A stretch of DNA of 60,444 bases from Nitrososphaerota archaeon (GCA_031256395.1 JAIRQQ010000070.1:1-60444), one strand, 5' to 3'; shown: positions 23,484-33,064, counted from the first letter of the stretch. Numbers and translations: made by a program. Notes: generated from the letters alone by a model not told the origin.

Positions 23484-25703
23484 ATGGCTGATAAAAAGAA
23501 AAGCTATGGCATATTATTAACCATAGTAGCAATCGGTTTTTTCTACCGATTTGCATTAATGACCATGCATGGTTATCCGCCCGGTGCAGACATAGGCTTA
23601 CATGAAAGCGTCATAAACTCAATTCTTGAACCCAACACAACCTTTTCCTACAATTATTACCACATGGGCGGAGGACTTTCTGCAACAAACCCAGGCTACC
23701 ACATCTTTGCATCTTTTCTCATAAACATGACAGGTGCACCCAGCTATCTCATACAAGCCACAATAGCAGCATTGTTTTCGACTCTTACCATACTGTGCAC
23801 GTTTATGGTTGTAAGACTGGTTTGGAGTGAACGGGCAGGGTTTGTTGTTGCAGTTTTAGCCACTTTTTTAGCAAGCGATATTTTGATGTTAAACTGGGGA
23901 GGATATCCAAATATTGTAGCGTTAGCGCTGATTCCACTTCTATTCTACTTGTTTCTCCAACCTACCAAACTTTCCAAGAAAACCTATCTTGTCAGCTCAT
24001 CGCTGATTGTCGCAACTTTGTTTTTAACGCACCTATTTAGTGCAATTGTTTTTTCCGTGATAATCTTGTTTGCACTGCTTGTTAGCACCGTTTTTGCCAA
24101 ATCAACCGGTTTTACAATCCGAAGGGCAAGTTGTTGGTTGATACCTATCTTTGTGGGAGTTGTGCTGGTTTCACCCTATCTCATCGATATAGTGCCGGTT
24201 TATTTTGGTTCAGAGGCAGCCATAACAGGAGGTGTTTCGGTGATGAAGCAAGCCGTTGTGGAAACCAGAGCAGTTTCATCTCAGATACTGGGACTTGCGA
24301 TCATACCGCTGGTTTTGTTTTTGGTTCTTTCAAAAAAGCAAAACGGTAAATTTTTTACTCTGCCCAGCGTTCTTTTTGCATCTGCAATTCTTGTACCGCT
24401 TGTTGCAGTGCAGAGCCATTTATTTGGTGTTTTTTTGGATTATGAGCGGTTTCTCTATTTTTTGGCTTTACCAGTTATTGTCTGTCTGGGACTAATTATC
24501 ATAACAACCGCAGATATTATAACAAAGAGATTGGGCAAGATTTGGATGCGTCTGCCGCATGTAAAAACTCGACGTGTTTTGATTTCGATTCTTTTAATCG
24601 GCTGTTTGTTTACACCCCTCTTTACTTTGCCACATGTTGGTTTGGCACAATCGAAGTATTTTCAGCTTATGACTCCTGCTAAATATGAGGCCATACAATG
24701 GGTTCAAACCAACACACCTGAGGGCTCAGTATGTGTTGCTGATGCAGAATTTGGCTGGTGGCTCTCAGGATTTGCGAAGCGTCCAACGCTTAGTGCAGTA
24801 AATCCACAGTTTTTGATTTTGCAACGTGAATTTGAACCTGCACAAATCGCTTCTAATCTCTTAGAGGCAAATTACTTGGTTGATAATGGGCTACTACAAA
24901 TTAAACAAACAGATTCACTTGCCAGTGATAATGTGCATGACATTTATGCAGTGCTAACTAATTCGGTTGTTAAACCGTTGATTTTCTCTCTCAATGATAA
25001 CCAGACAAGTTTGCTCTATCGAGATAATGGTTTGCCAAAGGAGACCAAGTTGGGGGTATTTACTAATACCAGCACCCAAGTCGTTAACAATGGTGATTTA
25101 ACATCGTTTATTATTTTAAAGGAAAGCGAGCAATTTAGAGTAACAGAGAAAATAACGATTTTTAGAGGCCTGCGCTTTGCAGAAATATCCTTTGTTTTTG
25201 AAAGCCAAACCGCTGTCAATTTTGATTGGCTACGCATACCGTTCCAATCAAGGGGAGTACCTCTACAGTATGCCAACAGTATCGGCATAGTGGATAACAC
25301 TATGCATATGGTGAACCAGATTGTTTTTCCTCAAAACCAGCTTGGAAACGATGTCATACTACAAGAGAACCCTGACTTCTATGAGGTAGTTTGCAACCTT
25401 GGCGGGCAATCGAAGGTTGAATTTAGTTTCTTTGTGGGCTTATGTCCCTATGAGGATACTTTAGATAACCCGCAAATAGATTTTTACAACAGCCTAATCG
25501 AGTACAACACCAAAACCTACCGAAACACTGTGGGAGATTTGCCGATTAACTATTTTGATTATAAAGAAGCCGTAGAGAAATGGAACATTGACTACATCGT
25601 TCTGCGGGATACTCAAGATGTTAACCGGTTTCTAAACGACCCGATGTTTGAGTTGGTATTTAAAAACAGTGAGACTACAATATTTAGAGTAATAAAAGCT
25701 TAA
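23484..25703 (+). CDS. GT-C-type membrane glycosyltransferase-like protein
   Basis: 739 residues. The first about 390 contain roughly ten transmembrane helices. The first outer loop, MHGYPPGADIGLHESVINSIL, carries the acidic residues typical of the catalytic loop in GT-C enzymes, and NWGGYPNIVAL is a recurrent family motif. The rest (about 395-739) is a large soluble, probably extracellular domain. GT-C proteins transfer lipid-linked sugars at the membrane, as AglB does, but no WWDXG motif was found, so it is not the oligosaccharyltransferase itself. Probably acts in surface glycan assembly with the neighbouring sugar genes. Confidence 0.72.
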   Translation: MADKKKSYGILLTIVAIGFFYRFALMTMHGYPPGADIGLHESVINSILEPNTTFSYNYYHMGGGLSATNPGYHIFASFLINMTGAPSYLIQATIAALFSTLTILCTFMVVRLVWSERAGFVVAVLATFLASDILMLNWGGYPNIVALALIPLLFYLFLQPTKLSKKTYLVSSSLIVATLFLTHLFSAIVFSVIILFALLVSTVFAKSTGFTIRRASCWLIPIFVGVVLVSPYLIDIVPVYFGSEAAITGGVSVMKQAVVETRAVSSQILGLAIIPLVLFLVLSKKQNGKFFTLPSVLFASAILVPLVAVQSHLFGVFLDYERFLYFLALPVIVCLGLIIITTADIITKRLGKIWMRLPHVKTRRVLISILLIGCLFTPLFTLPHVGLAQSKYFQLMTPAKYEAIQWVQTNTPEGSVCVADAEFGWWLSGFAKRPTLSAVNPQFLILQREFEPAQIASNLLEANYLVDNGLLQIKQTDSLASDNVHDIYAVLTNSVVKPLIFSLNDNQTSLLYRDNGLPKETKLGVFTNTSTQVVNNGDLTSFIILKESEQFRVTEKITIFRGLRFAEISFVFESQTAVNFDWLRIPFQSRGVPLQYANSIGIVDNTMHMVNQIVFPQNQLGNDVILQENPDFYEVVCNLGGQSKVEFSFFVGLCPYEDTLDNPQIDFYNSLIEYNTKTYRNTVGDLPINYFDYKEAVEKWNIDYIVLRDTQDVNRFLNDPMFELVFKNSETTIFRVIKA

Positions 25704-25756
25704 AAAGCAAGGATTAGTTGCGAAAAGATTGAGATAAAGAATAAAGGGCAACTAGC

Positions 25757-26137
25757 TTAGCTAAAGTTTTCAAATTTTTCTTGTGTGAGCGTTTCTACGA
25801 TGTCAGTTGCGATGTCAACAATTGAATCAGCCTGTTTCATCATGGCTTCTTCGTTGACTTCTTCGAGTTGCGAGATCTGCTGAACGATGGTTTCTAGTTC
25901 TATGAGAAACCTCAGAATCGAATCGTTGGAGCCTGGGGTTTTAGCGCTTTCGTCACGGATTAGAATCTCGATAAAGGCAGGTTCACCTAAGCTGTAGTAA
26001 ATGGCGTTTCGGGCTTTTCGAATGGCTTCTAAAACCAAATTTGACGCCATATAGGGGATTTTGCGCGCGGCTTCTAATTCAGCCTTTGCTTCACGCAAAT
26101 ACCTTAGTGCCCATCCTTTACGGTACGCATCCATCAT
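25757..26137 (-). CDS. Conserved helical protein (HEPN-like, unrecognised)
   Basis: 126 residues, nearly all helical. The first half (ALRYLREAKAELEAARKIPYMASNLVLEAIRKARNAIYYSLG) resembles HEPN-type four-helix bundles, but the R-x4-6-H RNase motif is not present. It starts 17 nt after the S17e stop and is probably co-transcribed with it. No function is assigned; a ribosome-linked role is only suggested by position. Confidence 0.65.
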   Translation of the reverse strand: MMDAYRKGWALRYLREAKAELEAARKIPYMASNLVLEAIRKARNAIYYSLGEPAFIEILIRDESAKTPGSNDSILRFLIELETIVQQISQLEEVNEEAMMKQADSIVDIATDIVETLTQEKFENFS

Positions 26138-26154
26138 ACGGATTCTTTTCCGGT

Positions 26155-26391
26155 TTATTCGGCCATTTCTGATTCGTCAAGGTCAGAATCGTCATCTGAA
26201 CCGGCTTGAGCTAATGCGTTAGTGCGCGTTATGTATCCAGCAACTTTGTTACGTACCCGGGTAGTTGTGCCCCTGGTAACCTCATCAACTAGACGTTTGT
26301 TTTCCTCAAAGCTGGTTGTGAATTTGCCTGGAAAGCGCGTCATCAGGTCTTTGCCGAGGTGCTTTATCTGTTCAGTCTTCACTTTTCCTAT
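26155..26391 (-). CDS. rps17e: Ribosomal protein S17e, with an apparent AUA start codon
   Basis: Small-subunit protein. Family members begin M-G-(K/N)-x-(R/K)-T-x-x-I-K; here the matching residues are encoded by ATA-GGA-AAA-GTG-AAG-ACT-GAA-CAG-ATA-AAG. A perfect GGAGG sits 7 nt before the ATA at 26391. A TATA box (CTTTTAAAC near 26430) would start the mRNA near 26404, below the only in-frame upstream start (TTG at 26487). Initiation at AUA, or a sequencing error for ATG, is the simplest reading. Core residues FTTSFEENKRLVDEV and VRNKVAGYITR are intact. The tail is acidic. Confidence 0.85.
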   Translation of the reverse strand: MGKVKTEQIKHLGKDLMTRFPGKFTTSFEENKRLVDEVTRGTTTRVRNKVAGYITRTNALAQAGSDDDSDLDESEMAE

Positions 26392-26423
26392 GTTTATTCC
26401 TCCGGTGTTAACAGTTTTTCTCC

Positions 26424-26437
26424 AGCGTTTAAAAGCG
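26424..26437 (-). promoter_or_regulatory. S17e promoter TATA box
   Basis: The minus strand reads CGCTTTTAAACGC about 40 nt before the proposed start. Expected transcription start is near 26404, giving a leader of about 13 nt that contains GGAGG. Confidence 0.55.
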
Positions 26438-26549
26438 TAGGAGCAACACTCAATAGAGAACAGGCTTAATTTAAGTTTGCGCCTCAACGGCGGAAAATAA
26501 GCCCCCGAGAGGTTACGAGTTGAACGCGAAATAGAAAAATGTCTTGTGA

Positions 26550-27320
26550 TTAGGGTTTGATGTTGAAGAAAACCTCAAAGTTTTGGGCAATCTGTTCAGC
26601 GGCTTCTTCAACAGATATTTTTTTAATGTCTGCCACTGCATCGACAACACATCGTATGTGAGAGGGCTTGGTTAGCTGACCATTGTAGGGTTGCTTCCAA
26701 TAAGTTACTGGCCCATCGGTCTCGGTTAACAGATTAGTCAAAGGAGTTTTTTCTACAACTTCACGAATACCATTAGAATAAGTAGCAGGCGGGCCTTCGG
26801 TGATAAAGTAGCCGTTATCTATAGCCTTAGCAAGCGCTGTTAGGGGATGGCTAAACCAATGCAGAAGCACCTTGTTGAGACGATAGGAGGGAAGCATCTC
26901 TACGATTTTATCGGTGGTTCCTCTGGAATGTATGATCACGGGAAGCTCCATTGTTTCAGCGAGACGCAACATTTTGTCAAATACGGTAAGTTGTTGCTCC
27001 CAGGTGGATTCGTATTTGTAGTCTAGTCCGATCTCGCCGATGGCAACTACTTTGCCTTTCTGGGTTAGGATATAGTCGATGGTTTCTTGGAGTTCGTTTT
27101 CTTTGAGTACATTTACGTTCCAGGGATGAATACCTAAAGCGGCATAGACCAAATCGGGGTATTGTTGGGATAATTTGATATCATTTTTGCATGATGCTAG
27201 ATCCAGCGAATTGGTAACTAGTGCAGTCACGTCAGAGTTTTTAGCATCCACTATTAGCTCATCAATGTGCCCGGCATACTCGGCCTCAGAGAGGTGAATA
27301 TGAGCGTCTATTAGCTTCAT
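26550..27320 (-). CDS. TatD-family metal-dependent hydrolase
   Basis: 256 residues of the TIM-barrel TatD family (Mg-dependent DNase-type). Metal-site motifs are seen in order: DAHIHL near residue 5, GEIGLDY near 91, PVIIHSRG near 127, LLHWFSH and the late TETDGP. Length matches bacterial and archaeal TatD. It is monocistronic and divergent from the histone gene. The substrate is inferred from family only. Confidence 0.88.
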   Translation of the reverse strand: MKLIDAHIHLSEAEYAGHIDELIVDAKNSDVTALVTNSLDLASCKNDIKLSQQYPDLVYAALGIHPWNVNVLKENELQETIDYILTQKGKVVAIGEIGLDYKYESTWEQQLTVFDKMLRLAETMELPVIIHSRGTTDKIVEMLPSYRLNKVLLHWFSHPLTALAKAIDNGYFITEGPPATYSNGIREVVEKTPLTNLLTETDGPVTYWKQPYNGQLTKPSHIRCVVDAVADIKKISVEEAAEQIAQNFEVFFNIKP

Positions 27321-27420
27321 TTTGTTCAGCGCTATATTTACCTTTGAGGGTTTTAAGATTTTCTTATGTTTACTTCAAATCAGCCGTTGGGAACATTTTA
27401 GTGTAAAAAGAGATAACAAA

Positions 27421-27442
27421 GGTTAAATACAGCCTTAAATAG
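27421..27442 (+). promoter_or_regulatory. Histone promoter region
   Basis: Two TATA-like elements, GGTTAAATAC and CCTTAAATA, lie 27-47 nt before the histone ATG. Either gives a short leader or an almost leaderless mRNA. Which one is used cannot be told from sequence. Confidence 0.35.
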
Positions 27443-27467
27443 AAAAAGAAGCGAAAGAGATGTCGAT

Positions 27468-27689
27468 ATGATTGAATTAGAAATAGCTGTAGCCCCCATG
27501 CATAGACTATGCAAAAAAGCAGGCGCTGACCGAGTAAGCGAAACCGCAGCAAAAGAACTAGCAAAATCCTTAGAGGAAATCGGCGTAAAAATCGCTAAAG
27601 AAGCACTCGATTTCGCGATGCACGCAGGAAGAAAAACCATCAAAGCGGAAGATATTGAAATCGCCGCAAAAAAAGTCATGGGAAAATAA
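27468..27689 (+). CDS. Archaeal histone
   Basis: 73 residues, a minimal single histone fold with no tails. Key features: IAVAPMHRLCKKAGADRVSETAAKEL (alpha-1 and L1), a central alpha-2 (LAKSLEEIGVKIAKEALDFAMHAG) and RKTIKAEDIEIAAKKV (L2 and alpha-3 with the conserved RKT..DI). It should dimerise and wrap DNA. A Cys at residue 15 is less usual. A T-rich tract follows the stop. Only one histone gene is in the window. Confidence 0.95.
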   Translation: MIELEIAVAPMHRLCKKAGADRVSETAAKELAKSLEEIGVKIAKEALDFAMHAGRKTIKAEDIEIAAKKVMGK

Positions 27690-27699
27690 ACTAACAAAT

Positions 27700-27737
27700 C
27701 TCACTTTCCATCCCTTCTTTCTTTTTGTTTCTCTAAT
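27700..27737 (+). terminator. T-rich terminator after the histone gene
   Basis: CTCACTTTCCATCCCTTCTTTCTTTTTGTTTC follows the histone stop, typical of archaeal termination at pyrimidine-rich tracts. Confidence 0.5.
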
Positions 27738-27859
27738 CAGGTTTGGGATTCTAGAATTATTGTTGACAAATCGAACTATTTTCATAAAGAAAAAGCGGAA
27801 TCGACGATAAATTTAATTAACTTACCCAAATATACGAGCATCATTGGAGTGTAAACAGA

Positions 27860-28513
27860 GTGAAGGCCATCATATTTGGAGCACCGGGCGCAGGAAAAGG
27901 CACCTATTCCTCACGGTTACAGAACCAACTTGGCGTTGACGTTATCGCCATGGGCGATATTTTCCGTGAATCCGTTAAACAGAATTCCGAGCTGGGCAAA
28001 AAAGTCAAAAGTTACGTTGAACAGGGCGCATTGGTCCCAGATGCTGTTGTTGTAGAGGTTCTAAAAGACCGACTCAGCAAAATCCCTGAAGGTAAAGGTT
28101 TCTTACTTGATGGATTTCCACGCACCATCGAGCAGGCTAAAACTTTAGAGGGTATCGCAAAGATTGATGTTATTCTCCAACTAGATGTCCCTGATGAGAT
28201 CATCATCGAGCGGCTCTCTTCACGGCGTATCTGTAAAAACTGTAGTGCAGTCTACAACATTCGCTTTCTCAAACCCAAAGTAGAGGGTATATGCGACAAA
28301 TGCGGTGGTGAACTCTACCAGCGCAACGACGATAACATTGAAGTTATCCAAAATCGTCTCAATATCTACAAAACCCAAACCGCGCCTCTCATCGTATACT
28401 ACAGAGAGAAAAATATTCCATTTGTGGTCTCGGTTACCAAATCGCTGGATTCGCCACCTGAACCCATGGTTGCAAAAATGTTAGATGATCTAACAAAGAT
28501 GGGTTTCTGCTAA
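27860..28513 (+). CDS. adk: Adenylate kinase
   Basis: 217 residues. Interconverts ATP plus AMP with 2 ADP. P-loop IFGAPGAGKGTYSSRL at the N-terminus, AMP-binding DGFPRTIEQA, and a zinc-bearing LID domain with CKNCSAVYN and CDKCGGELYQRNDD. This is the long bacterial-type form, not the archaeal trimeric AdkA. Start is GTG, 8 nt after GGAGTG. The last 4 nt overlap convergent archease. Confidence 0.93.
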   Translation: MKAIIFGAPGAGKGTYSSRLQNQLGVDVIAMGDIFRESVKQNSELGKKVKSYVEQGALVPDAVVVEVLKDRLSKIPEGKGFLLDGFPRTIEQAKTLEGIAKIDVILQLDVPDEIIIERLSSRRICKNCSAVYNIRFLKPKVEGICDKCGGELYQRNDDNIEVIQNRLNIYKTQTAPLIVYYREKNIPFVVSVTKSLDSPPEPMVAKMLDDLTKMGFC

Positions 28514-28959
28514 ATATCGAGTATAAACTCTAAAACCACTCGTTCAGGTTCGCGGATAATCACCATCAAATGGTATGTTACCGCTTTCACCCCTACTTTT
28601 TGGGGATGTCGTTTGGGGTTAAATTTTTCACCCCAGGCCTTTGCTGTAAATTTAAAGCTCTCAGGGGTTTCTTGCCAATCACTTATTTGGAATTTACTAT
28701 AAAGCATACCATCAGTTTCGAACTTGACCAGTAAAGCTTCAAGCCAATTGTAGAGCAAGGCATATTGGTCTTCGGCTTCCACCTCAAAGGTGTCTTCTTT
28801 GGTCTGAGCGATTTTGGCACTGTTTGTCATAGTTTCAAACAGAGCTAACGCCGCATTTTCATAGGCTTCCTCCATACGGATACCTAGCGCCCGAACGTAG
28901 ATGTCTGCAGTGTGTTCTAAGAACTCAAATTTCCCAGCGAACTTGTCAGATTTACTCAT
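28510..28959 (-). CDS. Archease
   Basis: 149 residues. Opens FEFLEHTADIYVRALGIRMEEAYENAALALFETM, the archease signature, and closes with the conserved GVKAVTYHLM and hydrophobic end. Archease stimulates the RtcB tRNA-splicing ligase and can also support tRNA methyltransferases. RtcB is not in the window. Confidence 0.93.
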   Translation of the reverse strand: MSKSDKFAGKFEFLEHTADIYVRALGIRMEEAYENAALALFETMTNSAKIAQTKEDTFEVEAEDQYALLYNWLEALLVKFETDGMLYSKFQISDWQETPESFKFTAKAWGEKFNPKRHPQKVGVKAVTYHLMVIIREPERVVLEFILDI

Positions 28960-29043
28960 AACTTAACCAAAACTAGATAGGTGGGCTAGAATAAAAACAA
29001 ATTTTTCCATCAAAGAGAGATGGCTTATTACAAAAAAGGAGGA

Positions 29044-30087
29044 TTAGAAGTATTTGGTGGCTTTCTGTAGGGCTGCGGCGGCGAGTTTAGCAGAGAGATC
29101 GAGATCTTTGAGGCTCATTATACCAGTTGGGCTGTGGATGTAGCGTGTGGGAATTGAAATAGTTCCGCTTGGGATGCCTTGGCGTGTGATGGATATGCGT
29201 GCAGCATCGGTGCTACCAAGCAGGCCTGATTCGAGTTGGATAGCGATTTGTTCTTCCTGTGCTGTTTCACGAAGCCAGCGAAGAATCTTGGGGTGGGTGA
29301 TTAATCCAGAATCACTGATGGTTAATGCGGGTCCTTTGCCCATTTTTACGCTGGTATCGAATTCGCGTACGCCAGGAACATCGCCTGCGATGGTTACATC
29401 TAGTGCCAGTGCAAGGTCGGGGTCTACACCAAAAGCAGCAGTTGCCGCACCTCGCAGGCCCACCTCTTCTTGCACAGTACCCACCGCACAGACGGTGCAG
29501 TCTACTTCTTTTAGTAGCCGCATGGTTTCAACCATGACTGCGCATCCAGCACGGTTGTCAAAGGCTTTACCCATGACTGTGTCTTTGCCCAATGAGGCAT
29601 ATTTTACATCAAAAGCAACCGGATCACCAATTGCAACACCCATTCCAATAGCATCATCTCTGCTTTCAGCGCCTATGTCAATGAAGAGATCATCATAGCT
29701 GATGATTTTTTTACGTTCATCTTCTTTTTGAATATGGGGCGGCTTTGAGCCAATAACGCCGGGGTAGGTAACAGATTTGGTGTGAACAACAACTTTTTGC
29801 GCGGGAAGAATACGGTCGTCAATTCCACCCATTTTGCTAAACTGTATAAAACCGTCTTTGGTTATGGTTTTTACCATCAACCCGACTTCATCCATGTGTG
29901 CGGCAAGCATGATTTTGGGTGCGTTGGGTTTACCGTTTTTGATAGCTATGACGTTTTCCATTCGGTCAACTTGGATCTTATCTGAATAGGGTTTTAGCAT
30001 CTCTACCATAAGGTCCCGGACAGGGGTTTCTCTGCCGGTGACACCGCAAGCATTAGAGAGCTTTTCTAGATTCTGATTTAGTGACAA
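29044..30087 (-). CDS. M42-family aminopeptidase
   Basis: 347 residues from the TTG at 30087, chosen because GAGGT lies 8 nt upstream and family proteins begin near the LxxLxxACGVTGRE motif; the ATG at 30147 adds 20 extra residues. Metal and catalytic motifs: LAAHMDEVGLMV, AFDNRAGCAV (bridging Asp), VGTVQEEVGLRGA (catalytic Glu pair) and GLLGSTDAARI. M42 enzymes form tetrahedral dodecamers that trim peptides in the cytoplasm. The exact substrate is unknown. Confidence 0.9.
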   Translation of the reverse strand: MSLNQNLEKLSNACGVTGRETPVRDLMVEMLKPYSDKIQVDRMENVIAIKNGKPNAPKIMLAAHMDEVGLMVKTITKDGFIQFSKMGGIDDRILPAQKVVVHTKSVTYPGVIGSKPPHIQKEDERKKIISYDDLFIDIGAESRDDAIGMGVAIGDPVAFDVKYASLGKDTVMGKAFDNRAGCAVMVETMRLLKEVDCTVCAVGTVQEEVGLRGAATAAFGVDPDLALALDVTIAGDVPGVREFDTSVKMGKGPALTISDSGLITHPKILRWLRETAQEEQIAIQLESGLLGSTDAARISITRQGIPSGTISIPTRYIHSPTGIMSLKDLDLSAKLAAAALQKATKYF

Positions 30088-30259
30088 GATTGAGTACCTC
30101 AGTGTATAGCTAAAGTTTGAAGGCCTAATTATTAAATTGTTTTGCATAAATCAAGCATTAAAAACCCAGAACCAGCCTACAGCACATTGCGCATACATAC
30201 AAAATAACTAGCAGGTTAGACAGGATTAGAGGTAATATCAGGGGATGTTGTTTTGGTGT

Positions 30260-30838
30260 TTATAATTTTTTTGCGTCTCGATAGTTACGAACAAGTTGTA
30301 TAACCGCCATACCCATTGGCATAGCCACCACTAACCAAGTTGGGGTGTAGTATTGAGAGGGGATGAGCCAATCTATGAGTAACCACAAAAAACAGCCTAA
30401 TGTGACAATAAGAAGTATAGAGGAGCTGAGATATATTGCCAGAGCTTTATGTTGGCCATACTTTTGTTCAAGTTTTATGATTAGGCTGTTTGAGAAGAGG
30501 TCTTTGGCTTGTATGGGTTCAGAGGGATTAAGAGTTTGCATTGTTTCAGCTTCTTCTGCTCTAACACTCGCAGGTACATCACGAAGAAAAATACAACCAA
30601 GAATTGTTGTAATGCACATAGTCAAAATGCTCCAGAGGGGTTGACCCAAGATACCTATGCAACTGCCCAAAATATAGAAGCACAAAATGGGAACAACCCT
30701 GTAGCGCAGTTTGTTTGGTTTTTGTCTTGCTACATATATGTTGAAGGATACAAGAACAAGCAAAGATGCGAATAAGATAAGCAAAAGGGTAAATGATGAC
30801 GTAATGGTGTCCAATATTGTGCCTTCTTTAATTCTCAA
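30260..30838 (-). CDS. Hypothetical membrane protein, about five TM helices
   Basis: 192 residues from the TTG at 30838; a second TTG eight codons in, behind GAAGG, is also possible. Hydrophobic segments at about 12-35, 48-63, 68-84, 133-152 and 163-180 suggest an integral membrane protein with a hydrophilic loop at 85-130. No family recognised. A TATA-like GTTAATTAATTC is about 25 nt upstream of the first start. Stand-alone between M42 and divergent SerRS. Confidence 0.55.
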   Translation of the reverse strand: MRIKEGTILDTITSSFTLLLILFASLLVLVSFNIYVARQKPNKLRYRVVPILCFYILGSCIGILGQPLWSILTMCITTILGCIFLRDVPASVRAEEAETMQTLNPSEPIQAKDLFSNSLIIKLEQKYGQHKALAIYLSSSILLIVTLGCFLWLLIDWLIPSQYYTPTWLVVAMPMGMAVIQLVRNYRDAKKL

Positions 30839-30979
30839 AGTATGTAGATTTGTGAATTAATTAACGTTTAGAATTGTGTGTTTTAATTATGAAAAGTTGG
30901 CAGAGGTTAGGAGTTCTTGGCGGAGAGGTCAAATATTAAATAGCTGTTTTAGTTAGTAGGAATCATCTAGTGACCCTCA

Positions 30980-32269
30980 ATGTTAGACATCAAACTTATC
31001 CGCGAAAACCCTGATTATATCAAAGCTAATTTGGCTAAACGTAACAGTCCTGAATGTCTTCAGATGCTCCAAGATCTTATCAGCCTTGACAAAGAATGGC
31101 GGCAGAACAGCACCAAACTAAATGATCTTCGGCATGATCGAAAACAAGTTACAGTAGAGATTGCAAAACTCAAAAAAGCCGGCAAAGAAGCTACGGATGA
31201 GTTTAGAAGGGCCCAAGATATCGATCAAAAGATCAAGCTAGTTGAGACAGAGGTTTGTGAGCAGGAAATCAAAATCCGCACGTTCCTTCTTAACCTGCCA
31301 AATCTGCTCGACGAGTCGGTTCCAGTTGGTAATGATTCAAACGATAATCTCACCATTAAAAAATGGGGTACTGTTCCGCAGTTTAGTTTTCCAGTTAAAA
31401 ATCACATTGATCTTGCTTTGGCACTGGATCAGGTTGATATGGAGCGGGCAGGTAAAGTGGCGGGGGCGCGGTTCTTCTATCTCAAAGGCGATATAGCCCG
31501 CCTTGATATGGCGTTGATGAGTTTTGCCATAGATGAGCTGTCCAAGAGCGGCTATATTCCAATCGTTCCACCCTATCTTATGAACCGGGAAGCCTATGAA
31601 GGCGTGACCTCATTGGCAGACTTTGCAGATGTACTCTACAAAGTGGAGGGCGAAGACAGCTACTTAATCGCTACCTCTGAGCATCCCATGGCAGCTATGT
31701 ACATGAATGAAACCCTAAAGCAAGATGATCTGCCCATCAAGCTAGCAGGGATTAGTACTTGTTTTCGTAAAGAAGCCGGTGCGCATGGTAAAGACACCCG
31801 CGGCATTTTCCGGACACATCAATTTAACAAAATAGAGCAGTTTATCTTTTGTAATCCCGAAGACAGCCCCAAACTTCAAGAAGAACTCCTCGCAAACTCG
31901 GAGAATATTCTCCAAAAGTTAGAGCTGGCTTATCGTGTTGTTAATGTCTGTACTGGTGATATTGGTACTGTTGCAGCCAAAAAATATGATATTGAAGCGT
32001 GGATGCCCGCGCCGGGTGATTATCGTGAAGTGGTATCGTGTAGTAACTGTACTGATTATCAGGCCCGTCGTTTAGGAATTAAATACCGTCTCAAAGAGGG
32101 CGCGCCGCCGCTTGGACCTGTTCATACGCTTAATGCTACTGCTATTGCCACTGGGAGAACCATTGTTGCTTTGTTAGAGAACAATCAAAACGCGGATGGA
32201 ACGATAAATATACCGAAAGTGTTAAGGAAATATATGGGTGATAGAGAAAAAATAGGCTGTCAACGCTAA
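30980..32269 (+). CDS. serS: Seryl-tRNA synthetase
   Basis: 429 residues of the common (bacterial/eukaryal-type) class II SerRS, not the rare methanogen type. An N-terminal coiled-coil arm (about 25-105) binds tRNA-Ser. The catalytic domain has motif 2 (TCFRKEAGAHGKDTRGIFRTHQFNKIEQF) and motif 3 (LNATAIATGRTIVALLENNQ). The start is an ATG with a TATA-like AAATATTAAA about 40 nt upstream. S3Ae follows 27 nt after the stop. Confidence 0.94.
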   Translation: MLDIKLIRENPDYIKANLAKRNSPECLQMLQDLISLDKEWRQNSTKLNDLRHDRKQVTVEIAKLKKAGKEATDEFRRAQDIDQKIKLVETEVCEQEIKIRTFLLNLPNLLDESVPVGNDSNDNLTIKKWGTVPQFSFPVKNHIDLALALDQVDMERAGKVAGARFFYLKGDIARLDMALMSFAIDELSKSGYIPIVPPYLMNREAYEGVTSLADFADVLYKVEGEDSYLIATSEHPMAAMYMNETLKQDDLPIKLAGISTCFRKEAGAHGKDTRGIFRTHQFNKIEQFIFCNPEDSPKLQEELLANSENILQKLELAYRVVNVCTGDIGTVAAKKYDIEAWMPAPGDYREVVSCSNCTDYQARRLGIKYRLKEGAPPLGPVHTLNATAIATGRTIVALLENNQNADGTINIPKVLRKYMGDREKIGCQR

Positions 32270-32296
32270 AAGTTTTAATACCGCCTTGAGAATCTT

Positions 32297-33064
32297 GTGG
32301 AACGACTTGGAGAAATTAGCTTGTCAACAAAATCGGCAAAGCATATCCGCGATAAGTGGCGCGGAAAGACATGGTACATGGTCATTGCACCACCGTTCTT
32401 CGGCAACATCGAGTTAGGCAGTATTCCGGCCCAAGAGGAAAAAATGTTACTGGGCAGAGTTGTAGAGGCAACTCTCTATGACATAACAGGTGACTTTTCC
32501 CATCATTACCTGAAAATGGCATTCCAAATTAACCAAATCGAGGGAAAAACTGCCCGAACTCTCTTCAAAGGTCATGAATATTCACGCGACTATCTCAGAA
32601 GCTTGGTTCGCAGAAGAACAACCAAAGTTGATGGATTGTTCAATCTCGTTACCAAAGACGGCTTCAAACTTCGTATATCCGTCTCTGCGCTGACTCTCTC
32701 GCGCATAAAGACTTCACAAGAAAAGATTATCCGCGACATGATGGAAAAGATCATCCGTGAGAAAGCTGCTACTCTTACCCTTGACCAATTTGTGCAAGAG
32801 ATGGTACTTGGCAAAATCGCCTCAGACATCTACAATCAAGCAAAACTTGTTGCACCCCTACGTCATGTTGGTATACGCAAATCCAAACTCGTCGCCGCCC
32901 CAGCAAAACTACCTAAATTCGCTGTAGCACCAATTGTTGAAGCAGAAGCCCCAGAAGACGAGGAACTAACAGAAGAAGACGACGAAGCCCTTGATGAAGA
33001 AGAGGGCGCAGAAGAAGACAACAACGACGATACAGAAGAAATAGAAGAAGCAACTCAGGCATAA
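32297..33064 (+). CDS. rps3ae: Ribosomal protein S3Ae (eS1)
   Basis: 255 residues from GTG. Matches archaeal eS1: DKWRGKTWYMVIAPPFFGNIELGSIPA near the N-terminus, LKMAFQINQIEGKTARTLFKGHEYSRDYLRSLVRRRTTKVDG centrally. The last 40 residues are almost wholly acidic (EDEELTEEDDEALDEEE), longer than usual; similar acidic tails occur on S17e here. Located behind SerRS and ahead of a T-rich tract. Confidence 0.92.
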   Translation: MERLGEISLSTKSAKHIRDKWRGKTWYMVIAPPFFGNIELGSIPAQEEKMLLGRVVEATLYDITGDFSHHYLKMAFQINQIEGKTARTLFKGHEYSRDYLRSLVRRRTTKVDGLFNLVTKDGFKLRISVSALTLSRIKTSQEKIIRDMMEKIIREKAATLTLDQFVQEMVLGKIASDIYNQAKLVAPLRHVGIRKSKLVAAPAKLPKFAVAPIVEAEAPEDEELTEEDDEALDEEEGAEEDNNDDTEEIEEATQA

